From: Anaerolineae bacterium
GTDB lineage: Bacteria; Chloroflexota; Anaerolineae; 4572-78; J111
Direction: 5' to 3'
DNA length: 64,000 nucleotides
Assembly (NCBI GenBank): GCA_023382535.1
Contig: JAHDWA010000045.1
Span: forward strand, 1-64,000
The translations under genes and the position numbers were made by a program. This document shows positions 44,411 through 51,210 of this stretch, piece by piece; positions within the stretch are counted from its first letter, which is position 1; each line of letters opens with the position of its first letter. Under the pieces are notes generated by a model. It was not told the DNA's origin and did not search any database. It was given only the letters and a program-made list of their open reading frames with translations.

Positions 44411-45199
44411 GTGCGACTGACCTGGCTTGGCGCTGCCGGTTTTAAGGTGAACACCAGTGAGGGCGCTACTCTCTTAATTGACCCCTATCTTTCCCGTCCG
44501 GCCCTGGCCGAACCGTTCTTGCCCATTCAACTGGCCGACCTGATCCCCGTGGACGAAATTTTTCTGACCGACGGCCGCTTTGACCACGCCCTGGATACGC
44601 CAGCTTTAGCCGAACAGACCGGGGCCATTGTTCACGCGGGTGAGCCGGTCTGCCGGCGCTTGATCAGTCAGGGCATATCGGAGCGCAACCTGGAACATAT
44701 CATCCCCAAAACACCCAAGCGCATCGGCAGTCTAAGCTGGCAGGCAGTAGCCAGTCATAGAAATGGAGTGGATACCCTCCCGGCAGTACGCCGCTTGATT
44801 CGTAATCTACAGATGCCGGCCCACCTGGGCGACCTGGTCCGAGCCTGGCCGCCCGGCCAGGAAGTGGCCTATTTCTTTCGGATTGATGGCCTGTCACTGG
44901 TTCATTTGAGTAGTACCCATTGGGCTGAGGCCGAGGTAGGTGACTTGCAGCCCGATGTAGCCTTGCTGCCGGTCGAGAGCAATCCCGATACCAGTACTGC
45001 CGCTGCCCGGCTGGCAGCCCTACTCAATCCGAAAATGGTGGTGCCTCATCACTGGGACAATTATTTTCCACCTTTAAGCAGGCTGGGTGATCTAGCCCGG
45101 TTCAAAATCGTTCTACAAGCTTTAGCCCCTCAAGTACGGGTCTACCAACCCGTAATTGGTCAGGGCTTTGATCCAATTGACTTGTTATTTAAAAATTAG
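44411..45199 (+). CDS. Metallo-beta-lactamase-fold protein with degenerate metal site
   Basis: 262 residues with the MBL fold of the UlaG-like group: LTWLGAAGFKVNTSEGATLLIDPYLSRP at the start and MVVPHHWDNYF near the end. The central HxHxDH motif reads TDGRFDHALD: the last Asp-His are kept, but the first two His are Asp and Arg. Later His residues remain (VHLSSTHW, PHHW). Zinc chemistry is probably altered or lost. GTG 44411 follows an AAGGA site at a slightly long distance. Function unknown; a binding or structural role is possible. Confidence 0.75.
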   Translation: MRLTWLGAAGFKVNTSEGATLLIDPYLSRPALAEPFLPIQLADLIPVDEIFLTDGRFDHALDTPALAEQTGAIVHAGEPVCRRLISQGISERNLEHIIPKTPKRIGSLSWQAVASHRNGVDTLPAVRRLIRNLQMPAHLGDLVRAWPPGQEVAYFFRIDGLSLVHLSSTHWAEAEVGDLQPDVALLPVESNPDTSTAAARLAALLNPKMVVPHHWDNYFPPLSRLGDLARFKIVLQALAPQVRVYQPVIGQGFDPIDLLFKN

Positions 45200-45242
45200 A
45201 TTTGCTTGACCCTACGCTGGCCCGACAAATTTGACGTGCCTA

Positions 45243-45273
45243 TTGACAACAAACCGGCTTTGTGTAATAATAT
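45243..45273 (+). promoter_or_regulatory. Promoter of the small-RNA-like locus
   Basis: TTGACA at 45243-45248 with TAATAA at 45265-45270 (16-base spacer), preceded by TGTG. TAATAT at 45268-45273 is an alternative -10. Confidence 0.6.
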
Positions 45274-45343
45274 CGGCGTGAAAAGTCAATAGTTATTTTC
45301 ACCTCAACCTTGCTATCCTAATATCAAGGAGGTGATGCTAATA

Positions 45344-45400
45344 ATGTCTGATTTTAGTAGCATGCAAAGCGCCGTAGCATCACCTCCCGCCATCGGGTAG
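45344..45400 (+). CDS. Possible 18-residue leader peptide
   Basis: ATG 45344 follows AAGGAGGTGAT (45326-45336) by 7 bases, as good a ribosome site as can exist. The frame reads MSDFSSMQSAVASPPAIG and stops with TAG 45398. No amino acid is strikingly enriched apart from Ser. Its translation would disrupt both P1 and P2 of the surrounding RNA. Confidence 0.4.
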   Translation: MSDFSSMQSAVASPPAIG

Positions 45401-45415
45401 AATGCTACGGCGCGG

Positions 45416-45454
45416 CAAAGGGTCACACGTATGTGTGGCCCTTTGTTCTTTAAA
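45416..45454 (+). terminator. Intrinsic terminator of the small-RNA-like locus
   Basis: CAAAGGG-T-CACAC, loop GTAT, GTGTG-G-CCCTTTG (45416-45445) is followed by TTCTTT. A 13-bp stem including one G-T pair. Confidence 0.75.
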
Positions 45455-45455
45455 C

Positions 45456-45544
45456 GACCGCCCCCAACCGACGGCTGACCGCCGACGAGTTTAGAAGCTT
45501 GGATCAAAGTACATGGCAGTCTGTGGTCGGCGATCAGCGGTCAT
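45456..45544. repeat. GTCGGCGGTC-family inverted phrase before the AIR-synthase-like gene
   Basis: CGACCGCCCCCAACCGACGG with CTGACCGCCGAC (45456-45486) and TGGTCGGCGATCAGCGGTC (about 45524-45542) read as inverted copies of the same words. It lies between the terminator and ATG 45560. Related phrases occur at 15800 and 61908. Confidence 0.5.
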
Positions 45545-45559
45545 TTTAGAGAGAGAAAA

Positions 45560-46570
45560 ATGCCGACTTATCCACTGGGAAAATTACCAGCAGCAGATTT
45601 AGCGCGCTTATTAAGTCAATATGCCCCTCATGATCCCCGGCTCCTGGTCGGCGGCTCGGTGGGCGAAGATGCCGCCGTGATTGACATGGGGGATCGCTAC
45701 CTGGTGGCCACCACCGACCCGATTACCTTTGCCAGCAGCGAGATTGGCTGGTATGCGGTTAACATCAACGCCAATGATGTAGCCTGCGCCGGTGCTACCC
45801 CCCGTTGGTTCCTGGCAACGCTGCTTTTACCGGAAAACAGAAGCACGCCGGAGTTGGTTGAACAGATTTTCGGGCAGATCAGTTCGGCCTGCGCCAAGTT
45901 GGGCGTGACCTTGGCCGGAGGCCACACCGAAATCACTTATGGCCTTGATCGGCCCATCGTCATCGGCCAGATGCTGGGTGAAGTTGCTCCTGATAAACTG
46001 GTCACCAATCGGGGAGCGCGGCCAGGCGATGACCTGATTTTGACCAAAGGTATTGCCGTAGAAGCGACGGCGATTATAGCCAAAGAGCGGCGACCCGAGC
46101 TGCTCAATTATTTTGATGAGTATAGTCTTGATCATTATGCGAACTTTCTAGGCAAGCCAGGGATCAGTGTGGTCAAGGATGCGGCTGTGGCGGTAGCAGT
46201 GGGCGGGGTGCACGCCATGCATGATCCGACCGAAGGAGGAGTCGCCACCGGCCTCCATGAGATGGCCCAGGCGTCAGGGGTAGGGCTGGAAATCAGAGAG
46301 GAGGCGCTGCCCTTCCTGCCGGAGACATTGGCCCTGTGCCGGCATTTTGGACTGGAGCCGCTGGGCGTAATTGCTTCCGGGGCCTTGCTGATCGCCGCCG
46401 ATCCCCACTTTACCCCCGGAATTGTCAAGAATTTAGCTCAAGCCGGGATCAAAGCCGCTGTGATCGGCCAGGTGCAGCCGGCCGAGCAGGGACGGCGGCT
46501 GATCGGTCCAGCCGGAACCCGCCCGCTGCCAACCTTTGCCCGCGACGAAATCACCCGCTTGTTTGAGTAA
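45560..46570 (+). CDS. AIR-synthase/HypE-like ATP-binding protein
   Basis: 336 residues of the PurM/HypE/ThiL/SelD superfamily. GSVGEDAAVIDMGDRYLVATTDPITFA is the ATP/metal-binding N-terminus; then NDVACAGATPRWFLATLLLP, TLAGGHTEI, GDDLILTKGIAVEATAIIA and DPTEGGVATGLHEMAQASG. True HypE ends in a carbamoylated Cys (PRIC); this protein ends DEITRLFE, so it is not HypE, and it lacks the SelD Cys/Sec loop. Substrate unknown. Its 3' end overlaps the convergent precorrin-2 dehydrogenase gene by 20 bases. Confidence 0.85.
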   Translation: MPTYPLGKLPAADLARLLSQYAPHDPRLLVGGSVGEDAAVIDMGDRYLVATTDPITFASSEIGWYAVNINANDVACAGATPRWFLATLLLPENRSTPELVEQIFGQISSACAKLGVTLAGGHTEITYGLDRPIVIGQMLGEVAPDKLVTNRGARPGDDLILTKGIAVEATAIIAKERRPELLNYFDEYSLDHYANFLGKPGISVVKDAAVAVAVGGVHAMHDPTEGGVATGLHEMAQASGVGLEIREEALPFLPETLALCRHFGLEPLGVIASGALLIAADPHFTPGIVKNLAQAGIKAAVIGQVQPAEQGRRLIGPAGTRPLPTFARDEITRLFE

Positions 46571-47210
46571 CCGCTTCCGCTTCATAAAACGCCAGCAGCA
46601 AGTGGACCTTGGCCTCAAACAGGGCGCGCTCGCCCCGGCGAAGGAGGGTAATCGCGTTGCTGTTAATGAGGGCATACCAAAAATCGGCCCGGTGCTCATG
46701 AGGCAGGCGCTCGGCGACAATGGGCCGAAGCGCCTGGGCGTACTCCAGAAATTCGGCATACTCTGGGCCAAAACCTTTTTCAAAGCGCTGACGCAGCGTT
46801 GCCGCCAGAGCCGGTGCTGCGCCGCCGGTGCCAACCGCAATGGTCAACTGCCCCTGCCGCAGCACCGAGACGGCATGGAAGTTGCACTGGGGAATAACAT
46901 CCATCACGTTGACCAGTTGGCCGTTGGCGCTGCCCTCAGCCCAAACGGCGTCATGGACGCCGGGGTCGCCGGTAGCGGCAATGACCAGAAAAGCGCCGGT
47001 CAGGTCGCCGGGTTGGTAGCGCCGATCCAGCCACTCAATTTTACCCTCCGCGGCATAGCGGCGGATGGTGTGGTGCGCTGCCGGGGCGATAACCCGCACC
47101 CGTGCTCCTGTTTCTAACAGGCCGGGCAGCTTACGGGCAATCTCTTTGCCCCCACCAATCAAAATAACCCGTTGATTCTCCAAAACTAGATTAACCGGAT
47201 AAGTTTTCAT
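46551..47210 (-). CDS. Precorrin-2 dehydrogenase (siroheme synthase N-terminal type)
   Basis: 219 residues: the NAD-binding half of CysG / Met8-SirC type, which oxidises precorrin-2 to sirohydrochlorin (and sometimes inserts iron). VILIGGGKEIARKLPGLLETGARVRVIAP is the Rossmann site; VIAATGDPGVHDAV, VNVMDVIPQCNFH and AVGTGGAAPALA follow. The methyltransferase half of CysG is absent. It lies 110 bases downstream of cysH on the same strand. That fits siroheme supply for an assimilatory sulfite reductase, which is not in the window. The precursor comes from the hemCD route at 7192-8995. Confidence 0.92.
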   Translation of the reverse strand: MKTYPVNLVLENQRVILIGGGKEIARKLPGLLETGARVRVIAPAAHHTIRRYAAEGKIEWLDRRYQPGDLTGAFLVIAATGDPGVHDAVWAEGSANGQLVNVMDVIPQCNFHAVSVLRQGQLTIAVGTGGAAPALAATLRQRFEKGFGPEYAEFLEYAQALRPIVAERLPHEHRADFWYALINSNAITLLRRGERALFEAKVHLLLAFYEAEAVTQTSG

Positions 47211-47256
47211 TAAGATTTACTCCGAGTAATAATTTTGATGAGTTGCAAAATCAAAG

Positions 47257-47320
47257 GTAGCAGGGTAACAAAGTAGCATTTTTCTTGTGCTACCCTGCGA
47301 CTTGCTACCTTGTAACCTGT
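47257..47320. repeat. GTAGCAGGGTAGC-family hairpin between cysH and the dehydrogenase
   Basis: AGGTAGCAGGGTAACAAAGT with AGCA and TGCTACCCTGCGACTTGCTA with CCTTGTAACCTG form a long imperfect inverted repeat with a TTTTTC centre. The same words appear at 16648-16689. It may attenuate read-through from cysH. Confidence 0.55.
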
Positions 47321-48078
47321 CAGACGCTGTAGTGGATGCCGCACTCAATTTTGTCACGGCCCTGCCAACGACCGGCACGCTCATCGGCGGGGTCGCTAGT
47401 GGGGCGAGTACAGTGGGTACAGCCAATACTCCCATAGCCCAAATCGTGGAGGTAGTTGTAGGGCACGTCATTTTCCAGCAGGTAGCTCCAGACCTGGCCT
47501 CGCGTCCAGTTGGCCAAAGGATTAATTTTGACCAGATTGTGCTTGGCGTCCCAGGCCAGCAGGGGTAAATCGGTGCGGGTGGAGGCTTGATCGCGGCGCA
47601 GCCCGGTCAGCCAGGCCTCATAGCCCTGCAACACCTCGGCCAGAGGAATGACTTTGCGCAAATGGCAGCACAAATCGGGGTTTACCTGCCAGAGCTGGGG
47701 CTGGTAGAGCTGCGCCTGAACCGCCGGGGTGAGCGTAGACTTACGAATTTCCAACTGGATCGGGTAACGCCGCTGAACGCGTTCACGGAGGGCATACGTT
47801 TCTTCGAACAGAAAGTCCGTATCAATTGTGATGACTTTGACCCCAGGGTTTAGCTTGGCCAGATGATCCAGAACGACCATCCCGGTTGGTCCAAAGCTGG
47901 TGACAAGGGCTACTTTGGAACCAAAGGTGGCCAGGCTCCAGACCAGCAATTCGTTGAGCGGGCGCTCGGCGAAATAGTGATTAATTTCGCTAAAATCGGT
48001 TTCGGCACTAAAGGGGGACGCAGACAAGAAGGTCATGTTTCCCTGGGTCAGGTGAGTTTCTGAATCGGGACCTAGCAT
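47320..48078 (-). CDS. cysH: Adenylyl-sulfate (APS/PAPS) reductase
   Basis: Reduces activated sulfate to sulfite with thioredoxin. SFGPTGMVVLDHL, ITIDTDFLFEETY, GLRRDQASTR and KINPLANWTRGQVW are the PAPS-reductase core. The paired Cys motifs LCCHLRK and IGCTHCTRP are the [4Fe-4S] ligands that mark APS-using enzymes, and ECGIH holds the catalytic Cys. ATG 48078 has GGAGG 11 bases upstream; TTG 48096 and ATG 48036 are alternatives. Upstream lie a terminator and a Cys-rich leader peptide, so expression is probably attenuated by cysteine supply. Confidence 0.93.
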   Translation of the reverse strand: MLGPDSETHLTQGNMTFLSASPFSAETDFSEINHYFAERPLNELLVWSLATFGSKVALVTSFGPTGMVVLDHLAKLNPGVKVITIDTDFLFEETYALRERVQRRYPIQLEIRKSTLTPAVQAQLYQPQLWQVNPDLCCHLRKVIPLAEVLQGYEAWLTGLRRDQASTRTDLPLLAWDAKHNLVKINPLANWTRGQVWSYLLENDVPYNYLHDLGYGSIGCTHCTRPTSDPADERAGRWQGRDKIECGIHYSV

Positions 48079-48131
48079 GAGCAGCTTTACCTCCAAGTTT
48101 TAAGAAACGTATATCCCAAAAACCGGACAAT

Positions 48132-48160
48132 AAAAAAGCCCACCGATGACTCGATGGGCT
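48132..48160 (-). terminator. Attenuator terminator upstream of cysH
   Basis: On the minus strand AGCCCATCGA, loop GTCA, TCGGTGGGCT (48160-48137) is a 10-bp stem with one G-T pair, followed by TTTTT. It lies between the leader-peptide stop and the cysH start, where read-through must be regulated for cysH to be transcribed from the upstream promoter. Confidence 0.8.
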
Positions 48161-48195
48161 AAGGTATGGCACAAATTTGCTAAGGTAAGAAATGG

Positions 48196-48318
48196 TTAAA
48201 CCATGTGCTCCGTCGAGTGACTTGATCCCGCTAAACAACAAAAACAGGCCTGACAACAGGCGTTGCCGGCGGCTGGACAAGCAGCAAATTGGACAGAAAG
48301 CGGGTTAGCGATTACCAT
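48196..48318 (-). CDS. Cysteine-rich leader peptide of cysH
   Basis: A 40-codon frame from ATG 48318 to TAA 48196. AAGG stands 6 bases upstream, and a promoter just before that. Cys codons (all TGT) occur at positions 14, 21, 22, 25, 27 and 28, in the stretch ACCQACFCCLA and around it. Such density directly upstream of a sulfate-assimilation gene, with a terminator following, is the signature of ribosome-mediated attenuation. The downstream ACTCGA (48218-48213) can pair with TCGAGT in the 5' arm and loop of the terminator (48154-48149). Confidence 0.75.
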   Translation of the reverse strand: MVIANPLSVQFAACPAAGNACCQACFCCLAGSSHSTEHMV

Positions 48319-48336
48319 ATCAAACCTTGCTGGCAA

Positions 48337-48364
48337 ATTATAAGAAAGATTCTACATCTGGCAA
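48337..48364 (-). promoter_or_regulatory. Promoter of the cys leader
   Basis: Minus-strand TTGCCA (48364-48359), 16 bases, TATAAT (48342-48337). Start of transcription is expected near 48330, 12 bases before the leader ATG. The 10-base word TGGCAAATTA occurs twice (48331-48340 and 48359-48368), overlapping promoter elements; it may bind a regulator shared with the divergent SDR gene. Confidence 0.7.
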
Positions 48365-48389
48365 ATTAAAAGGAGGGGGATACTCCATC

Positions 48390-49184
48390 ATGGATCTAGA
48401 ACTCAAGGGAAAAGTTGCCGTTATTACCGGCGGCAATGTGGGGATTGGCCTGGCCATTGCCCAGGGACTGGCTCAAGAAAAAGTCAATGTGGTCCTGTGC
48501 GCTCGGAGTGAGGCCACCACCGTCGAGCAGGCGCAGCAGATCGAGCAAGCCTACGGCGTCAGAGCGATTGGCCTGCGCTGCGATGTCACCCGCCCCGCCG
48601 AAATAGAGGCGGTGGCCAACACCGTCGAGCAGACCTTCGGCGGGGCCGATATCCTCATCAACAATGCCGGCGAAGGAACTAATGAAACAATCATGACCGC
48701 CCCCGACGACAAGTGGCAGTATTATTGGGACCTGCACGTGATGGCGACCATCCGCTTCTCCCGAGCCTTGGTCCCGGCCATGCGCCGCCGTGGGGGTGGA
48801 GTCATTCTTAACAATGCCTCTATCTGCGCCAAGCAGCCGCTGGGCCATGAGCCGATCTACAACGTGACCAAGTCAGCATTAATGATGCTCTCCAAGTGCC
48901 TGGCCGATGAATTGATCCCGGACAATATCCGGGTCAACTGTATCAACCCCGGCTTGATTATGACGGCGGGCTGGACCGAAGCCGCCAAAAATATCACGGC
49001 GGAGACCGGCGCGGATTGGCAAGCCTACCTGGAGCAGGTCGCCAGGGAGAAAGCTCCGATTGGCCGCTTTGCCACGCCCGCAGAACTGGCCGATTTCTTT
49101 GTTTTTCTCTGCTCCCCACGGGCGAGTTATTGTGTCGGTTCAACCTACTACGTGGACGGCGGCTGGCTAAACGTGGTAGCCTGA
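48390..49184 (+). CDS. SDR family oxidoreductase
   Basis: 264 residues with the classical short-chain dehydrogenase plan: cofactor motif TGGNVGIG near residue 13, NNAG in LINNAGEG, catalytic Ser in ILNNASICAK, and YNVTK as YxxxK. The Ala/Arg after the second beta strand (CARSEA) suggests NADP. PGLIMTAGW and the C-terminal YYVDGG are typical. Start ATG 48390 has AGGAGG at 48371-48376, slightly far. It is divergent from the cys leader and shares the intervening promoter region. Substrate unknown. Confidence 0.9.
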   Translation: MDLELKGKVAVITGGNVGIGLAIAQGLAQEKVNVVLCARSEATTVEQAQQIEQAYGVRAIGLRCDVTRPAEIEAVANTVEQTFGGADILINNAGEGTNETIMTAPDDKWQYYWDLHVMATIRFSRALVPAMRRRGGGVILNNASICAKQPLGHEPIYNVTKSALMMLSKCLADELIPDNIRVNCINPGLIMTAGWTEAAKNITAETGADWQAYLEQVAREKAPIGRFATPAELADFFVFLCSPRASYCVGSTYYVDGGWLNVVA

Positions 49185-49208
49185 CCTGTTCCCCCTCTCG
49201 TCCAGCCT

Positions 49209-49293
49209 GTTCCCAAACTGCTCCCTCTTCGCCAAGCCGGCGCAGTGGCCGGGAGAGGCCAAGACCTCGGCGGGTAGGATAGGGTTTGGGAAC
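49209..49293. repeat. GTTCCCAAAC inverted-repeat element
   Basis: GTTCCCAAAC (49209-49218) and GTTTGGGAAC (49284-49293) are perfect 10-bp inverted ends of an 85-bp GC-rich, non-coding unit between two convergent genes. It could be a terminator complex or a MITE. Confidence 0.45.
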
Positions 49294-49315
49294 GAGCTGA
49301 ATCCCAGGTCAAAGC

Positions 49316-49720
49316 TTAATGGTGGGGAAACTCTCCGCGCCCTTCATCCTTCTGAGTATCCTCTGATTTCGACAGGAAAAGATCCTCTTTAATCGCCCGG
49401 ACTAAATCTTCGATGTCTCCAATGTGCTTGCGCGCTGATTGATAGACAACAATGTTATTATCCTGTAAACTCAAACCAATGATCCTCATTCCCGGCACTG
49501 CTTTCACCAGGTGAATTTCCTCCTGGACCAGAGCCGGATTCATCCCGCTGTTACCCCAGATGATTACATCAGGCTGCAAGGTTTTAACCTCCTTAACGGC
49601 TCGATTGACCTCTGTCTCCTCGCCGATGATCTCTACGCCAGGGTCCTTACTCAAAAGGCTCTTCAACGCTCCACTAAACATTACACTATCCGACACAACA
49701 AAAACTCGCACTGCGTCCAT
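49316..49720 (-). CDS. Pseudo-receiver domain protein
   Basis: 134 residues with the CheY-like alternation of strands and helices (VRVFVVSDSVMFSGALKSLLS, VEIIGEE, PDVIIWGNSG, MRIIGLSL). Asp in VSDS remains, but the phospho-acceptor site, usually LLDxxM, reads IIWGNSG, so no phosphorylatable Asp is present. Lys at the fifth strand is also not evident. It should act as a phosphorylation-independent receiver. The C-terminal tail is charged. ATG 49720 is used, with AGGG 7 bases upstream. Confidence 0.7.
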   Translation of the reverse strand: MDAVRVFVVSDSVMFSGALKSLLSKDPGVEIIGEETEVNRAVKEVKTLQPDVIIWGNSGMNPALVQEEIHLVKAVPGMRIIGLSLQDNNIVVYQSARKHIGDIEDLVRAIKEDLFLSKSEDTQKDEGRGEFPHH

Positions 49721-50000
49721 CACTATACCCTGTTAACCTCTCTGGCCTTAAGTCATTCTCTAACTTTCTTGACACACCCCGTAAAGGTTTCTTGATATTA
49801 TTGGACTTTAAGGTTCATTATACCCTATCGCTTTTTACATAACCATCCCTCACTCAGGTGATTTTTCAGTGGATAAAGAGCTATGTTCTCCTCGTTTTTA
49901 GGATCATCCAACTGGTAACACAGGTTATTAGCAGGTGTGATGTCGCCACAATTTATTAACGGACAACCGTCGTTTCCGGGTTTGGATAACCCAACGGCCG
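49721..50000. other. Gap upstream of the pseudo-receiver gene
   Basis: No gene seen. A minus-strand TATAAT at 49822-49817 could be the -10 for the pseudo-receiver gene; its -35 is poor. The rest shows no clear structure. Confidence 0.35.
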
Positions 50001-51203
50001 TTACTCTATACTCCTTTCTTCTTTACCTGGCCGGAAAAGGGCCAGGCTGGCGGTGTGGCCGTGCAGGAAATTCTTACTGCCAATCGGCCCAATTTCACCC
50101 GCACAGAAGAAGCCGGCCAAATTAATTCCGCCGATAACCTTTTGAATAATGCTGATGTCGCCGTTAGGGTGATCGTACAGGCGGGTACCCCGGCCATTGC
50201 AGGAGAAGAGGAAGCCGCCGCAGGGCGGGTCAAACAATAACTGGGGGGCAAGCATCATCTCCAAATCCTCTTCGGCGGTGGTTGCGTCGCGCAGGTGGAA
50301 TTGAACCGTTTCCCCTTCACTAATGTAGTCGCCGACCACCATAACTCCGCTGTCCTGGTCCAGGCCCATCACCCCGCGAATCAAAAAGTCGCCCCGGCCT
50401 AAGGCCTCTCGTTCAGGGCTGACAGCCCGGCCAATGAAAAGCCCGTTTTGGAGCAGTGTCCGGTCGCCGGGAGTCAGGTTAACTACCAGATCTTGAATCC
50501 GGGCCAGCGGCGGCTGCCCTTCCAGGCTAAAGATGACATTCTCACGGGCGCTGGTCACGGTAAAAGCCCGGCCAACCGGCCGGCAGCCCTGTGAAACAAT
50601 GAGGTCAACCTCAAAAGCGCCGGCAAATGCCACGCCGATAGCGCCGTTGTTTAGCACACGGTCATTAAAAATGAGCGCGTTCCCCCCCGCCCGCTGCGAA
50701 CCGCTGGCCATGCCGCCGATAATGGGCAAATTAGGGTAGTAAACATTAAACGCTTCCAGAATAGCATCCATCGGCGTGGTGAACGGATCGGCCAGCAGCA
50801 TAAAAAGTTTGGTCTCCGGCGGGGCGCTAACCATCTGGCGCAGCAGCGACTCCTCGCTCAACGTCCGGCGCCAATCCATAGATTGAAGGGGGAAGGGCGA
50901 GATTTCCACGCCCGGCAGGTGGGCCGCCGTCAGGGTAATCGCCGGTTCCCGTTCGATTTCCTGATCCAGCCCAATAACACCCTCGGCGGTGCAGCCGATG
51001 AGAACCCGCGGGTTTAACTCCACCCGCAGCCGGCCGGCCAGCTCTGCCGCCGCCAGCCGGAAGTGGGGCGAGAGAAAGACCAGGGCAAAATCAAGCGGAC
51101 AGCCCGCCGTTTGGGCCTTGATCTGGTCGGTTAACTGCTGGCCGGCCTGCTCAACATCGCGCTCGGTGGTCATGGCCGAAGCAAAAAGCATTTGATTTTC
51201 CAT
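50001..51203 (-). CDS. FIST-domain signal-transduction protein
   Basis: 400 residues made of FIST_N and FIST_C domains, proposed small-ligand (amino acid) sensor modules often coupled to signalling proteins. LFASAMTTERDVEQAGQQL opens the protein, RVLIGCTAEGVIG and GGMASGSQRAGGNAL are FIST_N blocks, and SCNGRGTRLY with GFFCAGEIGPIGSKNFLHGHTASLAL ends FIST_C. The ATG at 51203 has GAGG 5 bases upstream and is 7 bases after the stop of the Fe-S/flavin gene, so the two form an operon. Confidence 0.9.
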   Translation of the reverse strand: MENQMLFASAMTTERDVEQAGQQLTDQIKAQTAGCPLDFALVFLSPHFRLAAAELAGRLRVELNPRVLIGCTAEGVIGLDQEIEREPAITLTAAHLPGVEISPFPLQSMDWRRTLSEESLLRQMVSAPPETKLFMLLADPFTTPMDAILEAFNVYYPNLPIIGGMASGSQRAGGNALIFNDRVLNNGAIGVAFAGAFEVDLIVSQGCRPVGRAFTVTSARENVIFSLEGQPPLARIQDLVVNLTPGDRTLLQNGLFIGRAVSPEREALGRGDFLIRGVMGLDQDSGVMVVGDYISEGETVQFHLRDATTAEEDLEMMLAPQLLFDPPCGGFLFSCNGRGTRLYDHPNGDISIIQKVIGGINLAGFFCAGEIGPIGSKNFLHGHTASLALFRPGKEERSIE

Positions 51204-51210
51204 GATGACC

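Larger units (their letters stand above)
45278..45454 (+). ncRNA. Small RNA or leader with competing hairpins
   Basis: From the expected transcription start near 45278 to the terminator is about 175 bases. P1 pairs GGAGGTGATGCTA (45328-45340) with TAGCATCACCTCC (45375-45387). P2 pairs GCGCCGTAGCAT (45369-45380) with ATGCTACGGCGC (45402-45413), with an inner CCCG/CGGG. P1 and P2 share TAGCAT, so they are mutually exclusive. P1 hides a perfect Shine-Dalgarno; P2 frees it. No known RNA family was recognised. It may control the gene at 45560 or act in trans. Confidence 0.6.

Noticed and set aside
45560..46570. selD or hypE annotation
   Set aside because: Lacks the SelD Cys/Sec loop and the HypE C-terminal PRIC; only superfamily membership is supported.
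48196..48330. SAM (S-box) riboswitch upstream of cysH, suggested by GCCGGCAACG
   Set aside because: The rest of the S-box core is missing, and the same bases encode the Cys-rich leader peptide.
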